Assembly (NCBI GenBank): GCA_016125155.1
Contig: WGMI01000010.1
Span: forward strand, 1 to 64,000
DNA from: a bacterium
GTDB taxonomy: Bacteria > Bacteroidota > Bacteroidia > Flavobacteriales > Schleiferiaceae
DNA length: 64,000 nt
Reading direction: 5' to 3'
Shown: in pieces, positions 51,576 through 61,300 of the stretch
Layout: the number at the start of each line of letters is the position of its first letter
Numbering within the stretch: the first letter of the stretch is position 1
Notes under the pieces: model-generated
What the model was told of the DNA's origin: nothing
Seen by the model: the letters and a program-made list of their open reading frames with translations, nothing else
Database searches by the model: none
Program-made: the position numbers and the translations under genes

Positions 51576-52349
51576 CTATCCTTCAGATTGAGGTCCGCGT
51601 TGTCGAATAACCTCGGCCAAGAAAATTCCCGCGGACACCGATACATTGAGCGAAGCCGTTTGACCGAGCATGGGGATGGCGCAGCGCTCGTCGCAGAGGT
51701 CCAAATAGGCTTCAGAAATGCCGTCTTCTTCCGAACCCAGCACCAGTGCCAGGGGTCCGGTTAAATCCGCCTCGAACAAAGTGGCTTGTGCCTTCTCGGT
51801 ACAGGCCACCAAACGAAGCCCGCTTTGCTTGAGATCGGACAAAGCGCGTTTGAGGTTGTCTTCCCGACAAATGGGAATGCGCTGTAGCGCACCCGCCGAT
51901 GTTTTCAGCGCATCGGCACCCACCGGAGAAGCGCCCCGAGAAGGCAAGAGGATGGCATGGGCACCGAGGCATTCCGCCGAACGAACAATGGCGCCGAAGT
52001 TGCGCACATCGGTGATGCGGTCCAACACCACGATGAGCGGATCTCGGCCCGACTCGAAGAGCGTAGGGAGCAACTGGAACAAAGACGCGTACTCCACCTC
52101 GGCCAAAAAGGCGAACACGCCTTGATGGTTTTTGCGGGTCAGGCGGTTGAGCTTTTCGAGGGGGACGCTCTGAAAAGGGATGTTTCGCTCTTTGAGCAAA
52201 CGCATCAGTTGCTTGGCCAAATCACCTTGCAAACCTCTCTGGATCATCACTTTGTCAACCTCTTTTCCCGCCTCTATGGCTTCGATGACGGGCCTAATAC
52301 CAAAAACCGGGCGACTGCCGCTGGATTCGGAGCTGTGCGTCTCGGGCAT
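51576..52349 (-). CDS. rlmB: 23S rRNA 2'-O-methyltransferase, TrmH family (RlmB-like)
   Basis: The 257-residue SPOUT methyltransferase has an N-terminal substrate-binding domain (FGIRPVIEAIEAGKEVDKV), then motif 1 NFGAIVRSAE, motif 2 LVLGSEEDGIS and motif 3 SLNVSVSAGIFLAE. RlmB methylates the 2'-OH of G2251 in 23S rRNA. The start ATG lies 56 bp inside the preceding GWxTD gene in another frame, a neighbour pair I recall from other Bacteroidota. Confidence 0.88.
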   Translation of the reverse strand: MPETHSSESSGSRPVFGIRPVIEAIEAGKEVDKVMIQRGLQGDLAKQLMRLLKERNIPFQSVPLEKLNRLTRKNHQGVFAFLAEVEYASLFQLLPTLFESGRDPLIVVLDRITDVRNFGAIVRSAECLGAHAILLPSRGASPVGADALKTSAGALQRIPICREDNLKRALSDLKQSGLRLVACTEKAQATLFEADLTGPLALVLGSEEDGISEAYLDLCDERCAIPMLGQTASLNVSVSAGIFLAEVIRQRGPQSEG

Positions 52350-53637
52350 CTTGTTCTCGTTTTATATCTGCACTTCCATACACCTTGCCCGACCTCCATC
52401 CGGCTATGGCCTGTTGCCATCCGTAGCGGTGGTCGGCCAAGCGCACCAGCGAATAGTCTTGATCGGTAAAGGGGTTCTCTACCCGAACAAACTCAAAGGC
52501 ATAACTGAGGGCCGATTGTCGGTTCCCGTAATACCAGCGCTCCCGGTCTCCAAGATCGAGCACTTCGTCCGGAGGTCCATACACCACGTACAGGATGCCT
52601 CGATCGGTCCTCCACCCCGGGGTGTAGGACGTAAAACGCTCGTTCGCTTCTTCGACCCTGCGGTAAAACGCCTCGATCAAGGTCCGGGCCCGTTCGGGGC
52701 TGCCGCCTATTTTGAGCCAAAATCGATCGACTTCGCGCTTTATGGAATCGGGATTCCCCGACTGGGCCAAGGTTTCGTACTCCTTTTTGGTCGTCAGATA
52801 ACGCAAGGGGGGCGCCAGCTCCGTTCGGAGCGAAAGCCGGGGATAGTCCGGTCCCAGCGCAAAAGCGGTAAAGCCCGAGAGTCCGGCGCTGTCGACCTGG
52901 AAATGATACAGCCCCGGTCGATCAAAAGTCAGCGTGTCAGACAGACGCACAAGGCCAACGCTGTCGCCGGAAAAATCGAAACTGCCGGATTCGTTCGACG
53001 CAAAAGGAGGAGTGGCCAAGGGGTATTCGGTGCCGAAATAGCGCACAAAAAGCCGATCTGGACAGCGACCGCATTCGAGGGTATAGGCTGCCCTAGGTCG
53101 AACCCAAGGGGTTTCGATCCAGGTTTGACCAGACACATCGCGAAGCCGGAAGTACTGCCGATTTTGGGCATCTGCACCATCGAGCCGTGCAGCGACCTTG
53201 GCTTCCGAACCCCGTTGGGGATCGCGAACGACCATATCGAGGGTGTACTCACCGCCTGCCCCCTCCGCGGTGGGCCGGAGCAGCCCCCATTCGAACAAGA
53301 GCTTTCCCCCGTCGACCCCTGATTTATAATCTCGAAACTTCAGGGTCCCCGAATCGACCAAAACCCCGTTGACTTGGTTGAGCAAACGATACTCGATCTC
53401 GATCAGGGCGCGAAAATCGGCGCCCACGGCCTCGGTCTTGTACAGCAAATCGGACCGGTCGAGAACAAGGCGGATCCAACTGCTGTCTACCGATGGGTGA
53501 TAGACCGATACCGAAGGGCGCAAACCCGTGGCATCGTCTCGGTATTTATAGGCCAAATTTTGAGCCGTCTCGGTCCGGGGACTGCTGCACCCGCCGATTA
53601 TACCCATCAAGACCCAAACCCACCTCTGTTGGCGCAT
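52294..53637 (-). CDS. GWxTD-domain lipoprotein
   Basis: This 447-residue protein has lipobox GIIGGC and a C-terminal GWxTD domain with YTPGWRTDRGILYVVYGPPDEV near residue 345, which names the family. The N-terminal two thirds is beta-rich and possibly binds an extracytoplasmic ligand. Function of the family is unknown. A TAnnTTTG element ends only 4 bases before the ATG, so the mRNA may be leaderless. The last 56 bp overlap rlmB. Confidence 0.85.
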   Translation of the reverse strand: MRQQRWVWVLMGIIGGCSSPRTETAQNLAYKYRDDATGLRPSVSVYHPSVDSSWIRLVLDRSDLLYKTEAVGADFRALIEIEYRLLNQVNGVLVDSGTLKFRDYKSGVDGGKLLFEWGLLRPTAEGAGGEYTLDMVVRDPQRGSEAKVAARLDGADAQNRQYFRLRDVSGQTWIETPWVRPRAAYTLECGRCPDRLFVRYFGTEYPLATPPFASNESGSFDFSGDSVGLVRLSDTLTFDRPGLYHFQVDSAGLSGFTAFALGPDYPRLSLRTELAPPLRYLTTKKEYETLAQSGNPDSIKREVDRFWLKIGGSPERARTLIEAFYRRVEEANERFTSYTPGWRTDRGILYVVYGPPDEVLDLGDRERWYYGNRQSALSYAFEFVRVENPFTDQDYSLVRLADHRYGWQQAIAGWRSGKVYGSADIKREQDARDAQLRIQRQSPGFWY

Positions 53638-53641
53638 CCTA

Positions 53642-53649
53642 CAAATTTA
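53642..53649 (-). promoter_or_regulatory. TAnnTTTG element abutting the GWxTD start codon
   Basis: TAAATTTG on the minus strand, an exact -7 match, ends four bases from the ATG at 53637. With the usual spacing, transcription would begin at or next to the start codon. Confidence 0.5.
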
Positions 53650-53693
53650 ACCCCTGAACGCCGCATTGCGCTCAAGCGTGTCTCGTTGGCTTT

Positions 53694-55277
53694 TCAAAAC
53701 AACGTTTCGAATCGAATGTGCAAGGCCGTCAATCGGACATCGAACCCCTGAGTGTCGGTTCCAGGAACCCAGGCTTCGACAGCCAACTCGGCCTTGCCCA
53801 AAGCCAGACTCAGCCCTAACCCAAGCCCCCCCCTGATAGACAAGGCCCCCGGTCGCTCGTCGGACACCATTCCGTCGGCCAGGATGGCAAAGAGCGTTTG
53901 CCGATCGAGTTGTCGGCGATACTCCAAGGTCCCCAGGGCAAAGTGGGCGGCAAAAACCGAAAGCGGGGGTATGCCCCTCAAACTGCCGGGACCGCCCAGC
54001 CGAAAGCGCTCGTTGGGCGCGGGAACGGCCCCGGGCATACTCCCTGCCTTAAGGGCAGCAAAACCCGCGTTCCGCTTTCTGAAGACCCGCTGCTTCTCGA
54101 GTTCGAGTTCGAGGCGGTACTGGGACTCAACCGTTCCTGTTCGCCTCCGGCTTCCCGCGAGGGCTTTGAGCCGAAAATACGCTTCCGGATAGAGTCCAAA
54201 CCGGGCGTCGCGCTCGTCGATGCCAACTTCAATGCCGAGCAGTTCTTTGGAGTAGTCGGAAAAATCGGAGGTCTCTAAGGGAACTCTGGAGCGTTCCAGA
54301 AGCAGGACGGCTCCAAGCCAAGCAGACCGATTGAGCAGGTAGTCGATGCCCGCATCGGTCTTGAACGTGGCAAAGCTGCTGTCTTGGCGCAAAAACTGAA
54401 ACGAGGCATTTAAACGAACCGGCGTAGCCCACACATAGGGAAGGCTGAGTCGAAGATCCAGCTGCTGCGATTGCTCGGGCAAGGCCTCCCAGAAAATTCG
54501 AATCTGCTCTCCGCTCCGGAACAAATCGACCCATTTGAGGTCAAAACGACCGGTCACTACAGTGCGGCCATCGGCTTGGGTACTCAGTCCCAAGAGGGCA
54601 TCGAGCCGGTTTGAAGGCAGTTTGGAAGGATAGAGATAGAGCGTGGTTTTTTGCTCCCCGTAGAGAACGGCCGGGGGTTGAGTGAATGCACACAATCCGC
54701 TTTTGAGCGCATCTTGTTCAAGGGTTTTGATGCGGTCATAGGGGAGCGGCTGTCCGAGGCGGAGGTCAAAATAGTGTTTGAGCCAACCCCTTGGAATTCG
54801 ATAGGTTCCTTTCTGAACCAAGCTATCGAGGGCCACGGCTGGCCCGGGGTCCCAGCGGCCCGAAATTTCGACCGCCTCTCCTTGAAAACCGATGCTCTGA
54901 GGCTCAAACTGCGCAAAGGGAAATCCCCGGGCATCCCATTCTGTCCAGGTCTGTGCCCAATCGACCACCGACGCCCCTGTGGAGTCCCGAACGCTGCGGC
55001 GCATGAGCGGACCGGGCGCGATGCGGTAGGTTACGGTATCCGAACGCAGGCTGCGCTCCGTTCTTCTCAACCAATAACCTTGTTGATCCAGAGCGGCCTC
55101 CAACGCCTCCCGCTCGGTCTCCCACCCCAGGCTGTCGGTCAAAAACTGTGGGCTTGCTCCCGGAACCAAAGACGCGATGCGGTAGACCCGAGGGGCAGGA
55201 CGCCCTTGGGCGGATACCGACAAAACGGTGGCTAGCCACCATCCCAACGCGATCGCCCATCGCCCTACAGCGTCCAT
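53694..55277 (-). CDS. BamA/TamA (Omp85)-family outer-membrane protein
   Basis: This 527-residue protein has a signal peptide (WAIALGWWLATVLSVSA, then QG), POTRA-like beta-alpha segments to about residue 200 and a beta-barrel domain. Near residue 435 it has FRLGGPGSLRGIPPLSVFA, the Omp85 loop-6 region with the LRG motif. It ends with aromatic RFETLF, as outer-membrane barrels do. It is shorter than the essential BamA, so is probably an accessory family member. The start overlaps the ung gene by 13 bp. Confidence 0.82.
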   Translation of the reverse strand: MDAVGRWAIALGWWLATVLSVSAQGRPAPRVYRIASLVPGASPQFLTDSLGWETEREALEAALDQQGYWLRRTERSLRSDTVTYRIAPGPLMRRSVRDSTGASVVDWAQTWTEWDARGFPFAQFEPQSIGFQGEAVEISGRWDPGPAVALDSLVQKGTYRIPRGWLKHYFDLRLGQPLPYDRIKTLEQDALKSGLCAFTQPPAVLYGEQKTTLYLYPSKLPSNRLDALLGLSTQADGRTVVTGRFDLKWVDLFRSGEQIRIFWEALPEQSQQLDLRLSLPYVWATPVRLNASFQFLRQDSSFATFKTDAGIDYLLNRSAWLGAVLLLERSRVPLETSDFSDYSKELLGIEVGIDERDARFGLYPEAYFRLKALAGSRRRTGTVESQYRLELELEKQRVFRKRNAGFAALKAGSMPGAVPAPNERFRLGGPGSLRGIPPLSVFAAHFALGTLEYRRQLDRQTLFAILADGMVSDERPGALSIRGGLGLGLSLALGKAELAVEAWVPGTDTQGFDVRLTALHIRFETLF

Positions 55278-55975
55278 ACTACGGGAGAAACCCCACGGGC
55301 TTCCAATAAGCGATTGGCTTCAGAAAAATGCCCGCAGCCCAAAAAGCCGCGGTGGGCGCTCAAGGGCGATGGATGCGATGCCCTCAGCACGGGATGCCCC
55401 AGGGGGTTGTAGCGGTCGATGCGCGCTTGAGCGGGTTGGCCCCAGCCCAAGAAAACCTTGGGGGACGGATCGTCCATCAAAAAAGCCAAAACCGCATCGG
55501 TGAGTCGCTCCCATTTCCAGTGGGCATGGGCCAAAGCGCGGCCCGGAGCCGTGCTCCAATGGGTGTTGATCAGCAGCACCCCCGATCGGGCCCAAGGCGT
55601 TAAATCGCCTAAAGCGTTGCCGCTGAGCGGATCAGAAAAGGCGTCGGGAAGATCGCGCCGAAGCTCTTTGAGGATATTGCGCAAACTGGGAGGCAAGGCT
55701 TGCCCCCCTTGAACCGAAAAAGCCAAACCGCAGGCTTGACCCGGTCCGTGATAGGGATCTTGCCCCAAGACCACCGCCTTGACCGCATCTGGAGGACAGA
55801 GTTCCAAAGCGCGGAATACGAAATCCGGGGGTGGACACAGTCCCTCTCCCTTGAGAGCCTGCTGGACCGAGCTTTCCCAAAACGCCCAATCGTCCGGATG
55901 GAGGCGCGCCGCCAAGACCCGTGCCCAAAAAAAGGGCATGCGTTCGAGAAACAACTCAGCTGGGGTTTTCAACAC
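55265..55975 (-). CDS. ung: Uracil-DNA glycosylase
   Basis: This family 1 UDG has the water-activating GQDPYHGPGQACGLAFS near residue 90 and the DNA-intercalating loop ASHPSPLSAHRGFLG near 203. It removes uracil from DNA. The region equivalent to VFLLWGxxA reads VFLGWGQPA, a mild change. The start is uncertain: GTG 55975 gives 236 residues, ATG 55939 gives 224. No promoter of the standard type is visible upstream. Confidence 0.9.
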   Translation of the reverse strand: MLKTPAELFLERMPFFWARVLAARLHPDDWAFWESSVQQALKGEGLCPPPDFVFRALELCPPDAVKAVVLGQDPYHGPGQACGLAFSVQGGQALPPSLRNILKELRRDLPDAFSDPLSGNALGDLTPWARSGVLLINTHWSTAPGRALAHAHWKWERLTDAVLAFLMDDPSPKVFLGWGQPAQARIDRYNPLGHPVLRASHPSPLSAHRGFLGCGHFSEANRLLEARGVSPVVWTL

Positions 55976-56026
55976 AACACTCGTTAAACTTCTGCGTTAA
56001 TAACCTCACAACGCCTGGTTCTATTG

Positions 56027-56034
56027 TAATTTTG
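56027..56034 (+). promoter_or_regulatory. TAnnTTTG promoter element of the small lipoprotein-ytxJ-lipA unit
   Basis: TAATTTTG, an exact -7 match 19 bases before ATG 56053, in the region divergent from ung. Confidence 0.5.
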
Positions 56035-56052
56035 TGTTCAAACTTCGCACCA

Positions 56053-56184
56053 ATGAAACGCAGCATTGCATGGCTCATTTTGGCATTTTGCGCAGGTTTG
56101 TTGATTCAATCGTGCGGATCGGCTGAAAAGTGTCCGGCGTACGGATCGACCCCTCCGAGCCCGGAGTGGTCGGACAAGGTATGA
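56053..56184 (+). CDS. Small lipoprotein (43 residues)
   Basis: This tiny protein has a lipoprotein signal (MKRSIAWLILAFCAGLLIQSC) and a short mature part with CGSAEKCPAYGSTPP. The KCPAYG motif recurs in tiny Bacteroidota lipoproteins I recall from similar settings, but no role is known. Its stop overlaps the start of the ytxJ-like gene as ATGA, so it is part of that operon. Having a promoter, a good signal peptide and coupling makes it a real gene despite its size. Confidence 0.75.
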   Translation: MKRSIAWLILAFCAGLLIQSCGSAEKCPAYGSTPPSPEWSDKV

Positions 56185-56546
56185 ACCGAACCGGCGAAGC
56201 GTTGCGCTGGATCGATTCCAAAGATCAGCTCCACGCGCTGTTTTCTGAGTCCTCGACCCAGGTGTTGTTGCTCAAGCACAGTACCCAGTGTCCCATCAGC
56301 GCCCGTGCTTTGAGACAATTGAACTCAGTAGCCCCTGCGCTGGAAGACGTTGAATGCTGGGCCCTCGACTTGCTCCGGCACCGCGATTGGTCGAACTGGA
56401 TTGCCGAACACAGCGGAGTGGTGCACGAATCGCCTCAACTGCTGTATCTTCATAACGGAATTTGCCGTTCATCGCTCTCGCATTTTGAAATCGAAACCGT
56501 CCGCATCGCCCAACTACTCGAAAGACCTTCGGAGGTCCGGCCTTAA
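56181..56546 (+). CDS. ytxJ: YtxJ-like bacillithiol-system redox protein
   Basis: This 121-residue thioredoxin-fold protein has LLKHSTQCPISARALRQLN (single active-site Cys in a CPxS-type motif, near residue 36) and late HESPQLLYLHNG, both typical of YtxJ (formerly DUF2847). The family is thought to act in bacillithiol-linked thiol exchange. ATG 56181 is fixed by the ATGA overlap with the small lipoprotein gene. Confidence 0.85.
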   Translation: MNRTGEALRWIDSKDQLHALFSESSTQVLLLKHSTQCPISARALRQLNSVAPALEDVECWALDLLRHRDWSNWIAEHSGVVHESPQLLYLHNGICRSSLSHFEIETVRIAQLLERPSEVRP

Positions 56547-56580
56547 CACGGGCAAGGGGCATTCCCGATGGTTTGTTGTG

Positions 56581-57315
56581 ATGGGGCTGGCTTTGGGGTT
56601 GTTGCGTCCCCAACAGGCCGAGGCTCAATTGGATACCGAAATCGATTTCAAGCGCACGGTCTACCTCAACGAATTTTCGATGGGCCCCTTGTTTCACACC
56701 AGGGGCTACGGGGTCAATTTCCGGCGTTCCTACTACCTCGATGGATATACCAAACAAGGCTGGGAAATCGATGCCGTCAACATCCGGCATCCCAAAGAGG
56801 TGAATTCGTACAACCAATTTGACAACAGCGCACGGGGCTACGTCCAGCAAAAAATCAACAGCTTTTACAGCCTCCGCGGCGGGTATACCCGAGAATACAC
56901 CTTGGTCGACAAAACGGATCAAGGAACGGTGGCGCTCAGCCTGGTCGTAGCCGGGGGTGCCTCATTGGGCTTGTTGAAGCCCGTATATGTTGAAGTATTT
57001 GACAATCAAGGATTTCTTAGGGTTGAACGCTACGATCCCGCGATTCACGACTACGGGGAAATCTACGGTCGCTCGGGTTTTTTTACGGGATTCGACGAAA
57101 TCACTTTGCGCCCGGGGCTCTATGCCAAAACCGGCGCCTCATTCGACTTCAACTTGCTGGACGAGCGCATTACTACGTTGGAAGTGGGCCTGATTACCGA
57201 CTACTTTTTTGAACCGGTTCCCATTATGTACGTTCCACCGGGGTCTGAATCCACGAACAAAGCCTGGTTTTTTCAGCTTTACTTGTCGGTCAACTTTGGT
57301 AAGAAATGGAATTGA
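56581..57315 (+). CDS. Conserved envelope protein, probable outer-membrane beta-barrel
   Basis: At 244 residues it has a short hydrophobic start ([16 protein letters not shown], cut before Q), then [21 protein letters not shown] and [21 protein letters not shown], alternating aromatic strands and a final [15 protein letters not shown], typical of a small beta-barrel. The signal peptide is too short from ATG 56581; a GTG at 56578 adds one residue, and in-frame sequence upstream (RWFVV) would lengthen it but has no usual start codon. It overlaps lipA by 10 bp. Function unknown. Confidence 0.68.
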   Translation: MGLALGLLRPQQAEAQLDTEIDFKRTVYLNEFSMGPLFHTRGYGVNFRRSYYLDGYTKQGWEIDAVNIRHPKEVNSYNQFDNSARGYVQQKINSFYSLRGGYTREYTLVDKTDQGTVALSLVVAGGASLGLLKPVYVEVFDNQGFLRVERYDPAIHDYGEIYGRSGFFTGFDEITLRPGLYAKTGASFDFNLLDERITTLEVGLITDYFFEPVPIMYVPPGSESTNKAWFFQLYLSVNFGKKWN

Positions 57316-58199
57316 ATACAGCGGAGCCGGCGGCGGTTGAACCCCAGCGGTCCGAACCTGTGCGCAAGCCCCAGTGGCTGCGTGTAAAATTGCCTACGGG
57401 AACGGGCTACCAGTCGGTGCGCAAACTGGTCGACGACTACCAACTGCACACCATTTGCGAAAGCGGACACTGCCCGAATATGGGTGAGTGCTGGGGGGCT
57501 GGAACGGCCACGTTCATGATCCTTGGGAATACCTGTACGCGCAGTTGCGGATTTTGCTCTGTAGCCACGGGCCGTCCCGATCCGGTAGACTGGCAGGAGC
57601 CCGACCGCGTGGCGCGTTCGGTGCGGTTGATGAAGGTAAAGCACTGTGTGATTACCTCGGTAGACCGAGACGACCTGGCCGACGGAGGTTCGATTATTTG
57701 GGCAGAGACCATCCGGGCCGTGCGTCGATTGAGCCCGGGAACTACACTGGAAACCCTGATTCCGGATTTCAAGGGGGAACGACACAACATTGATCGCCTT
57801 GTCGAGGTGGCTCCGGAAATCATCAGCCACAATATGGAAACGGTGGCCCGACTTACGCGAAAAGTGCGGATCCAGGCGCGGTACGAACGGAGTCTCGAGG
57901 TGCTGCGGTATATGAAAGAGCAAGGGCAAAAGCGTACCAAAACCGGGATTATGCTCGGATTGGGAGAGCGCTTTGAGGAGGTGGTCGATACCATGAAAGA
58001 CCTGCGCAGCGCCGAGGTCGATATTTTGACCTTGGGGCAGTATCTCCAGCCCACTCCCAAACACCTGGGCGTGGTTGAGTTTATCGCTCCGGCTGTGTTC
58101 GACGAGCTCAAGGAGATCGGGCTGGGACTGGGATTTCGCTATGTGGAGAGCGGTCCGCTGGTGCGCTCGTCCTACCACGCCGAGCGCCATCTCTTCTAG
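57306..58199 (+). CDS. lipA: Lipoyl synthase
   Basis: The 297-residue radical-SAM enzyme has the auxiliary-cluster cysteines [12 protein letters not shown] (near residue 43), the SAM-cluster CTRSCGFC (near 74) and the C-terminal RSSYHAE serine ligand. It inserts two sulfurs into octanoyl groups on E2/GcvH proteins. It is the last gene of the operon from 56053. Confidence 0.95.
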   Translation: MELNTAEPAAVEPQRSEPVRKPQWLRVKLPTGTGYQSVRKLVDDYQLHTICESGHCPNMGECWGAGTATFMILGNTCTRSCGFCSVATGRPDPVDWQEPDRVARSVRLMKVKHCVITSVDRDDLADGGSIIWAETIRAVRRLSPGTTLETLIPDFKGERHNIDRLVEVAPEIISHNMETVARLTRKVRIQARYERSLEVLRYMKEQGQKRTKTGIMLGLGERFEEVVDTMKDLRSAEVDILTLGQYLQPTPKHLGVVEFIAPAVFDELKEIGLGLGFRYVESGPLVRSSYHAERHLF

Positions 58200-58242
58200 A
58201 TCGATTCAGCGGAAACCGGGGTGTTGGGAGTTTAACCTTTTG

Positions 58243-58273
58243 TTGGCAATACGGCCCCTGCCCCGTACTTTTA
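58243..58273 (+). promoter_or_regulatory. Candidate promoter of the BNR-repeat T9SS protein
   Basis: TTG at 58243-58245, a 20-bp spacer and TACTTTTA (58266-58273), one base from the TAnnTTTG consensus. The predicted leader to ATG 58390 is about 110 nt. Confidence 0.4.
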
Positions 58274-58389
58274 GCCATTCAAACCTTCGCCCCCAAATCT
58301 GCGTTATCAATGCAACAGACCTGTTGCGTCCCAGATTGGGTCAGGTCCAACATTAGAAGGTGAATCGCTAAAATACAATGCGTTACAGC

Positions 58390-61300
58390 ATGAAGAAGTC
58401 GATTGTAGGAGGAGTTTTGCTCGGTGTTTCGCTGGGCTCGTTGGCGTGGTTTGTCGTCCCTCAAAAGCCGGCTGAACCAACCTACACACCGCGTACGGCA
58501 GCGCAACGGAATGCGGAAAGCGCCAAGGGATCTGCAGAATGGCTGCATCGCTTGCGCGCCAACCAAGAAACAGGAGAAATCAACACTGCTGACGTACTCG
58601 CGGCCCGCGCTGCCTTGGAACAAGGACAGAGCTTCAAACAGAGCGGGGTCCTCAACCTCGTTTGGGAAGAGCGGGGGCCGGACAACTATGGAGGCCGCAC
58701 CCGGACCTTGTACATTGACCCGAGCAATCCGCAGTTCATGCTGACAGGCTCGGTATCAGGAGGTTTGTACCGCACTGTGAACGGCGGAAGCAGTTGGCAA
58801 ATTGTCGACAACGATGCCCCGAACAATGCGGTGACCTCGGTGATTCGCGCCGGCAATGGCGATTTGTACTACGGCACCGGAGAAGGGATGCACTACTTCG
58901 CCAGCGGAACAGGCACCGGTGGAATTATTGGAGGCGGCATTTTTAAATCGACCGACAACGGACAGACCTTCTCGTCGTTGACCGCCACGGTCCCCCAGCC
59001 GAACAGCAATTCGACCGAATGGGCGGCTATTAGCTTCTTGGGTGCCGATCCCAACAATGGACAGCGCATTTACGCTGCCACCAACCGCGGACTGCGCCGC
59101 ACCGATGATGGAGGCGCATCCTGGGTCAATCCGATTTCGGGAGGCTCGGGCGTTGGTCAGGCCACCGATATGACGGTTTCTCCTTCGGGTGCCGTGTGGA
59201 TGAAACTGGGCGCCGCCGTTTGGTATTCTCCCAACGGAGACGATGGCAGTTTTGCCCTAGTCGGGGGTGGACTGCCTCCCAATGGAGGACGGTCCCGGAT
59301 TGCCGTATCGCCGACCAACGAAGACGTGGTTTTTGTGTGCAACGTGACTGGCGCGGGCGGTTTGGGAACCATTTACCAAACCAAGGACCGCGGATTGAGC
59401 TGGAATTTGGTGGCTCAAGGGACGTCGAATTTCAACCCCATGAACAATCAAGGCGACTACGATTTGTTGTTGACCGTTGACCCGAAAGACGAAGACCGGA
59501 TTATTGTCGGTGGGGTTGAATTGTGGGAATGGTCGGCTACCGGGGGCTGGGTGCAGATTCACTCGCGCTTTGATTCTCCCAACAATCCGTTCTACGTCCA
59601 CGTCGACCAACACGAAGGCGTATTCCACCCGACCAATCCCAACATCCTGTATGTGACCAACGACGGAGGTATTTTCCGCTCCTCGAACAACGGATTTACC
59701 TGGGATCGGGTCAACAACAACTACATCAGCTTGCAGTTGTATTCTGCCTTTGGAAACGACTTAGGCCAGTTCATCGGCGGATCTCAAGACAACGGCACCA
59801 TTGGCATTCTCGGAACGGGCAATACCCCTAAAGCCGGTGTGCGGACGCCGGGCATCAACTACCAAGTGTCGGCCAACGGAACAGCGACGCTCGACGGCGA
59901 CGGTGGCTATGTGGCCGTTTCCCAACTCAACCCAAACATGTTGTTCAAAGAGATGCAGTACGGCATCCTTGGACGTTCGTTTACGGGGGGAGAAATTTTC
60001 TCTTCGTTCTACGACTTTCCGCGCATGGACCCGACGTATATCAGTGGAGGAATTACAGCGGCCTTCTCTGAGTTCGTCACCCCCTTCGAATTGTGGGAAA
60101 GCTACGATGACCCCTTCAGCACGGACTCGGTGTACTTCAAAGCGGAAAAAGCCCTCGAAGCCCTGGGCTTTGCCACTCCGGCCGATACAGCGAGTCGGGG
60201 CATTATCCCGCTGCCTCAGCCTGCAGCCTCGTTCGTGGTTCCCTCCTTCAAAGTAACCCACGGCCCGCTGGTGCTTACCTCCGATGCCTCGGGCAATTTG
60301 ACCGGAGACGGTAGCGGTACTTTCAATCCGACCACAGGCCAATTCGTGGCCCGTTTCAACCAATACTTCGCCTTGGAAGTAATCGCTACCTGCGATGTGC
60401 GGTACGATCCAGGAGATGTGGTGGGCGTGACCAGTCTCATTAACGAAAACAGCTTCAACTACACCGTGACCCAGACGTTGGTGTCGGGCGACAGCGTACG
60501 TCTGCAGGATCCACAGCAGAGCATTTTTGCCATTGGGCTCCGCTCTCGGACCCTTACAGGTCAGAGCCAGTTGTACGGAGGGCTGTGGATAACCCGGAGG
60601 GCGCACGACATCTCGACCGATCGACCCGAGTGGTTCCAGATCTATACGCCTGCAGCGGGCAACACGATCACGGCCATCGCCATTGCTGAAGATGGGAACA
60701 CGATTTTTTGCGGGGTGAGCAACGGACAATTGATTCGGATATCGAATTTGTCCAGCAGCCGCGACTTCGCCTCGTGCGATGTGTCTTCGGCCACGCGCAC
60801 TACGACCCAAGCCACCGCAGGTCAATGGAGCAACCGAACCATTACCGATATCGCCATCGACCCGAACAATGCCAACCGGGTCTTGGTAACCCTCGGCAAC
60901 TACGGAAACACGACCAACGTGTTTTTCTCTTCCAATGCGTTGGGGACCACCCCGACGTTTACGAGCAGACAAGGCAACCTGCCCGCCATGCCTTGCTACT
61001 CGGGTCTGTTGCACATCTTCGACGGAGCCGTGGCGTTGGTGGGTACCGACTATGGGGTATTCAGCACCGACAACATCAACTCGACCAGCCCGGTTTGGAC
61101 CAAAGAAGAGAACGGATTGGCCGATGTGCCCGTGTTCTCGATTCACCAAGCCAACAACAAACGGCTGAGCTGGGACGGAGACACCCTTTATTCGGGCACC
61201 ATTACTTTGGGAACCCACGGACGGGGCTTTGTTCAAAGTACCACACTCCGTCAGCCGAATGCGTTCAGCACTCCAGAAGTGCCGGTAGCGCAAAAGGCAG

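Noticed and set aside
59761-61293. 510-codon frame opposite the BNR-repeat protein
   Set aside because: Shadow of a repeat-rich coding strand; no signal, domain or promoter.
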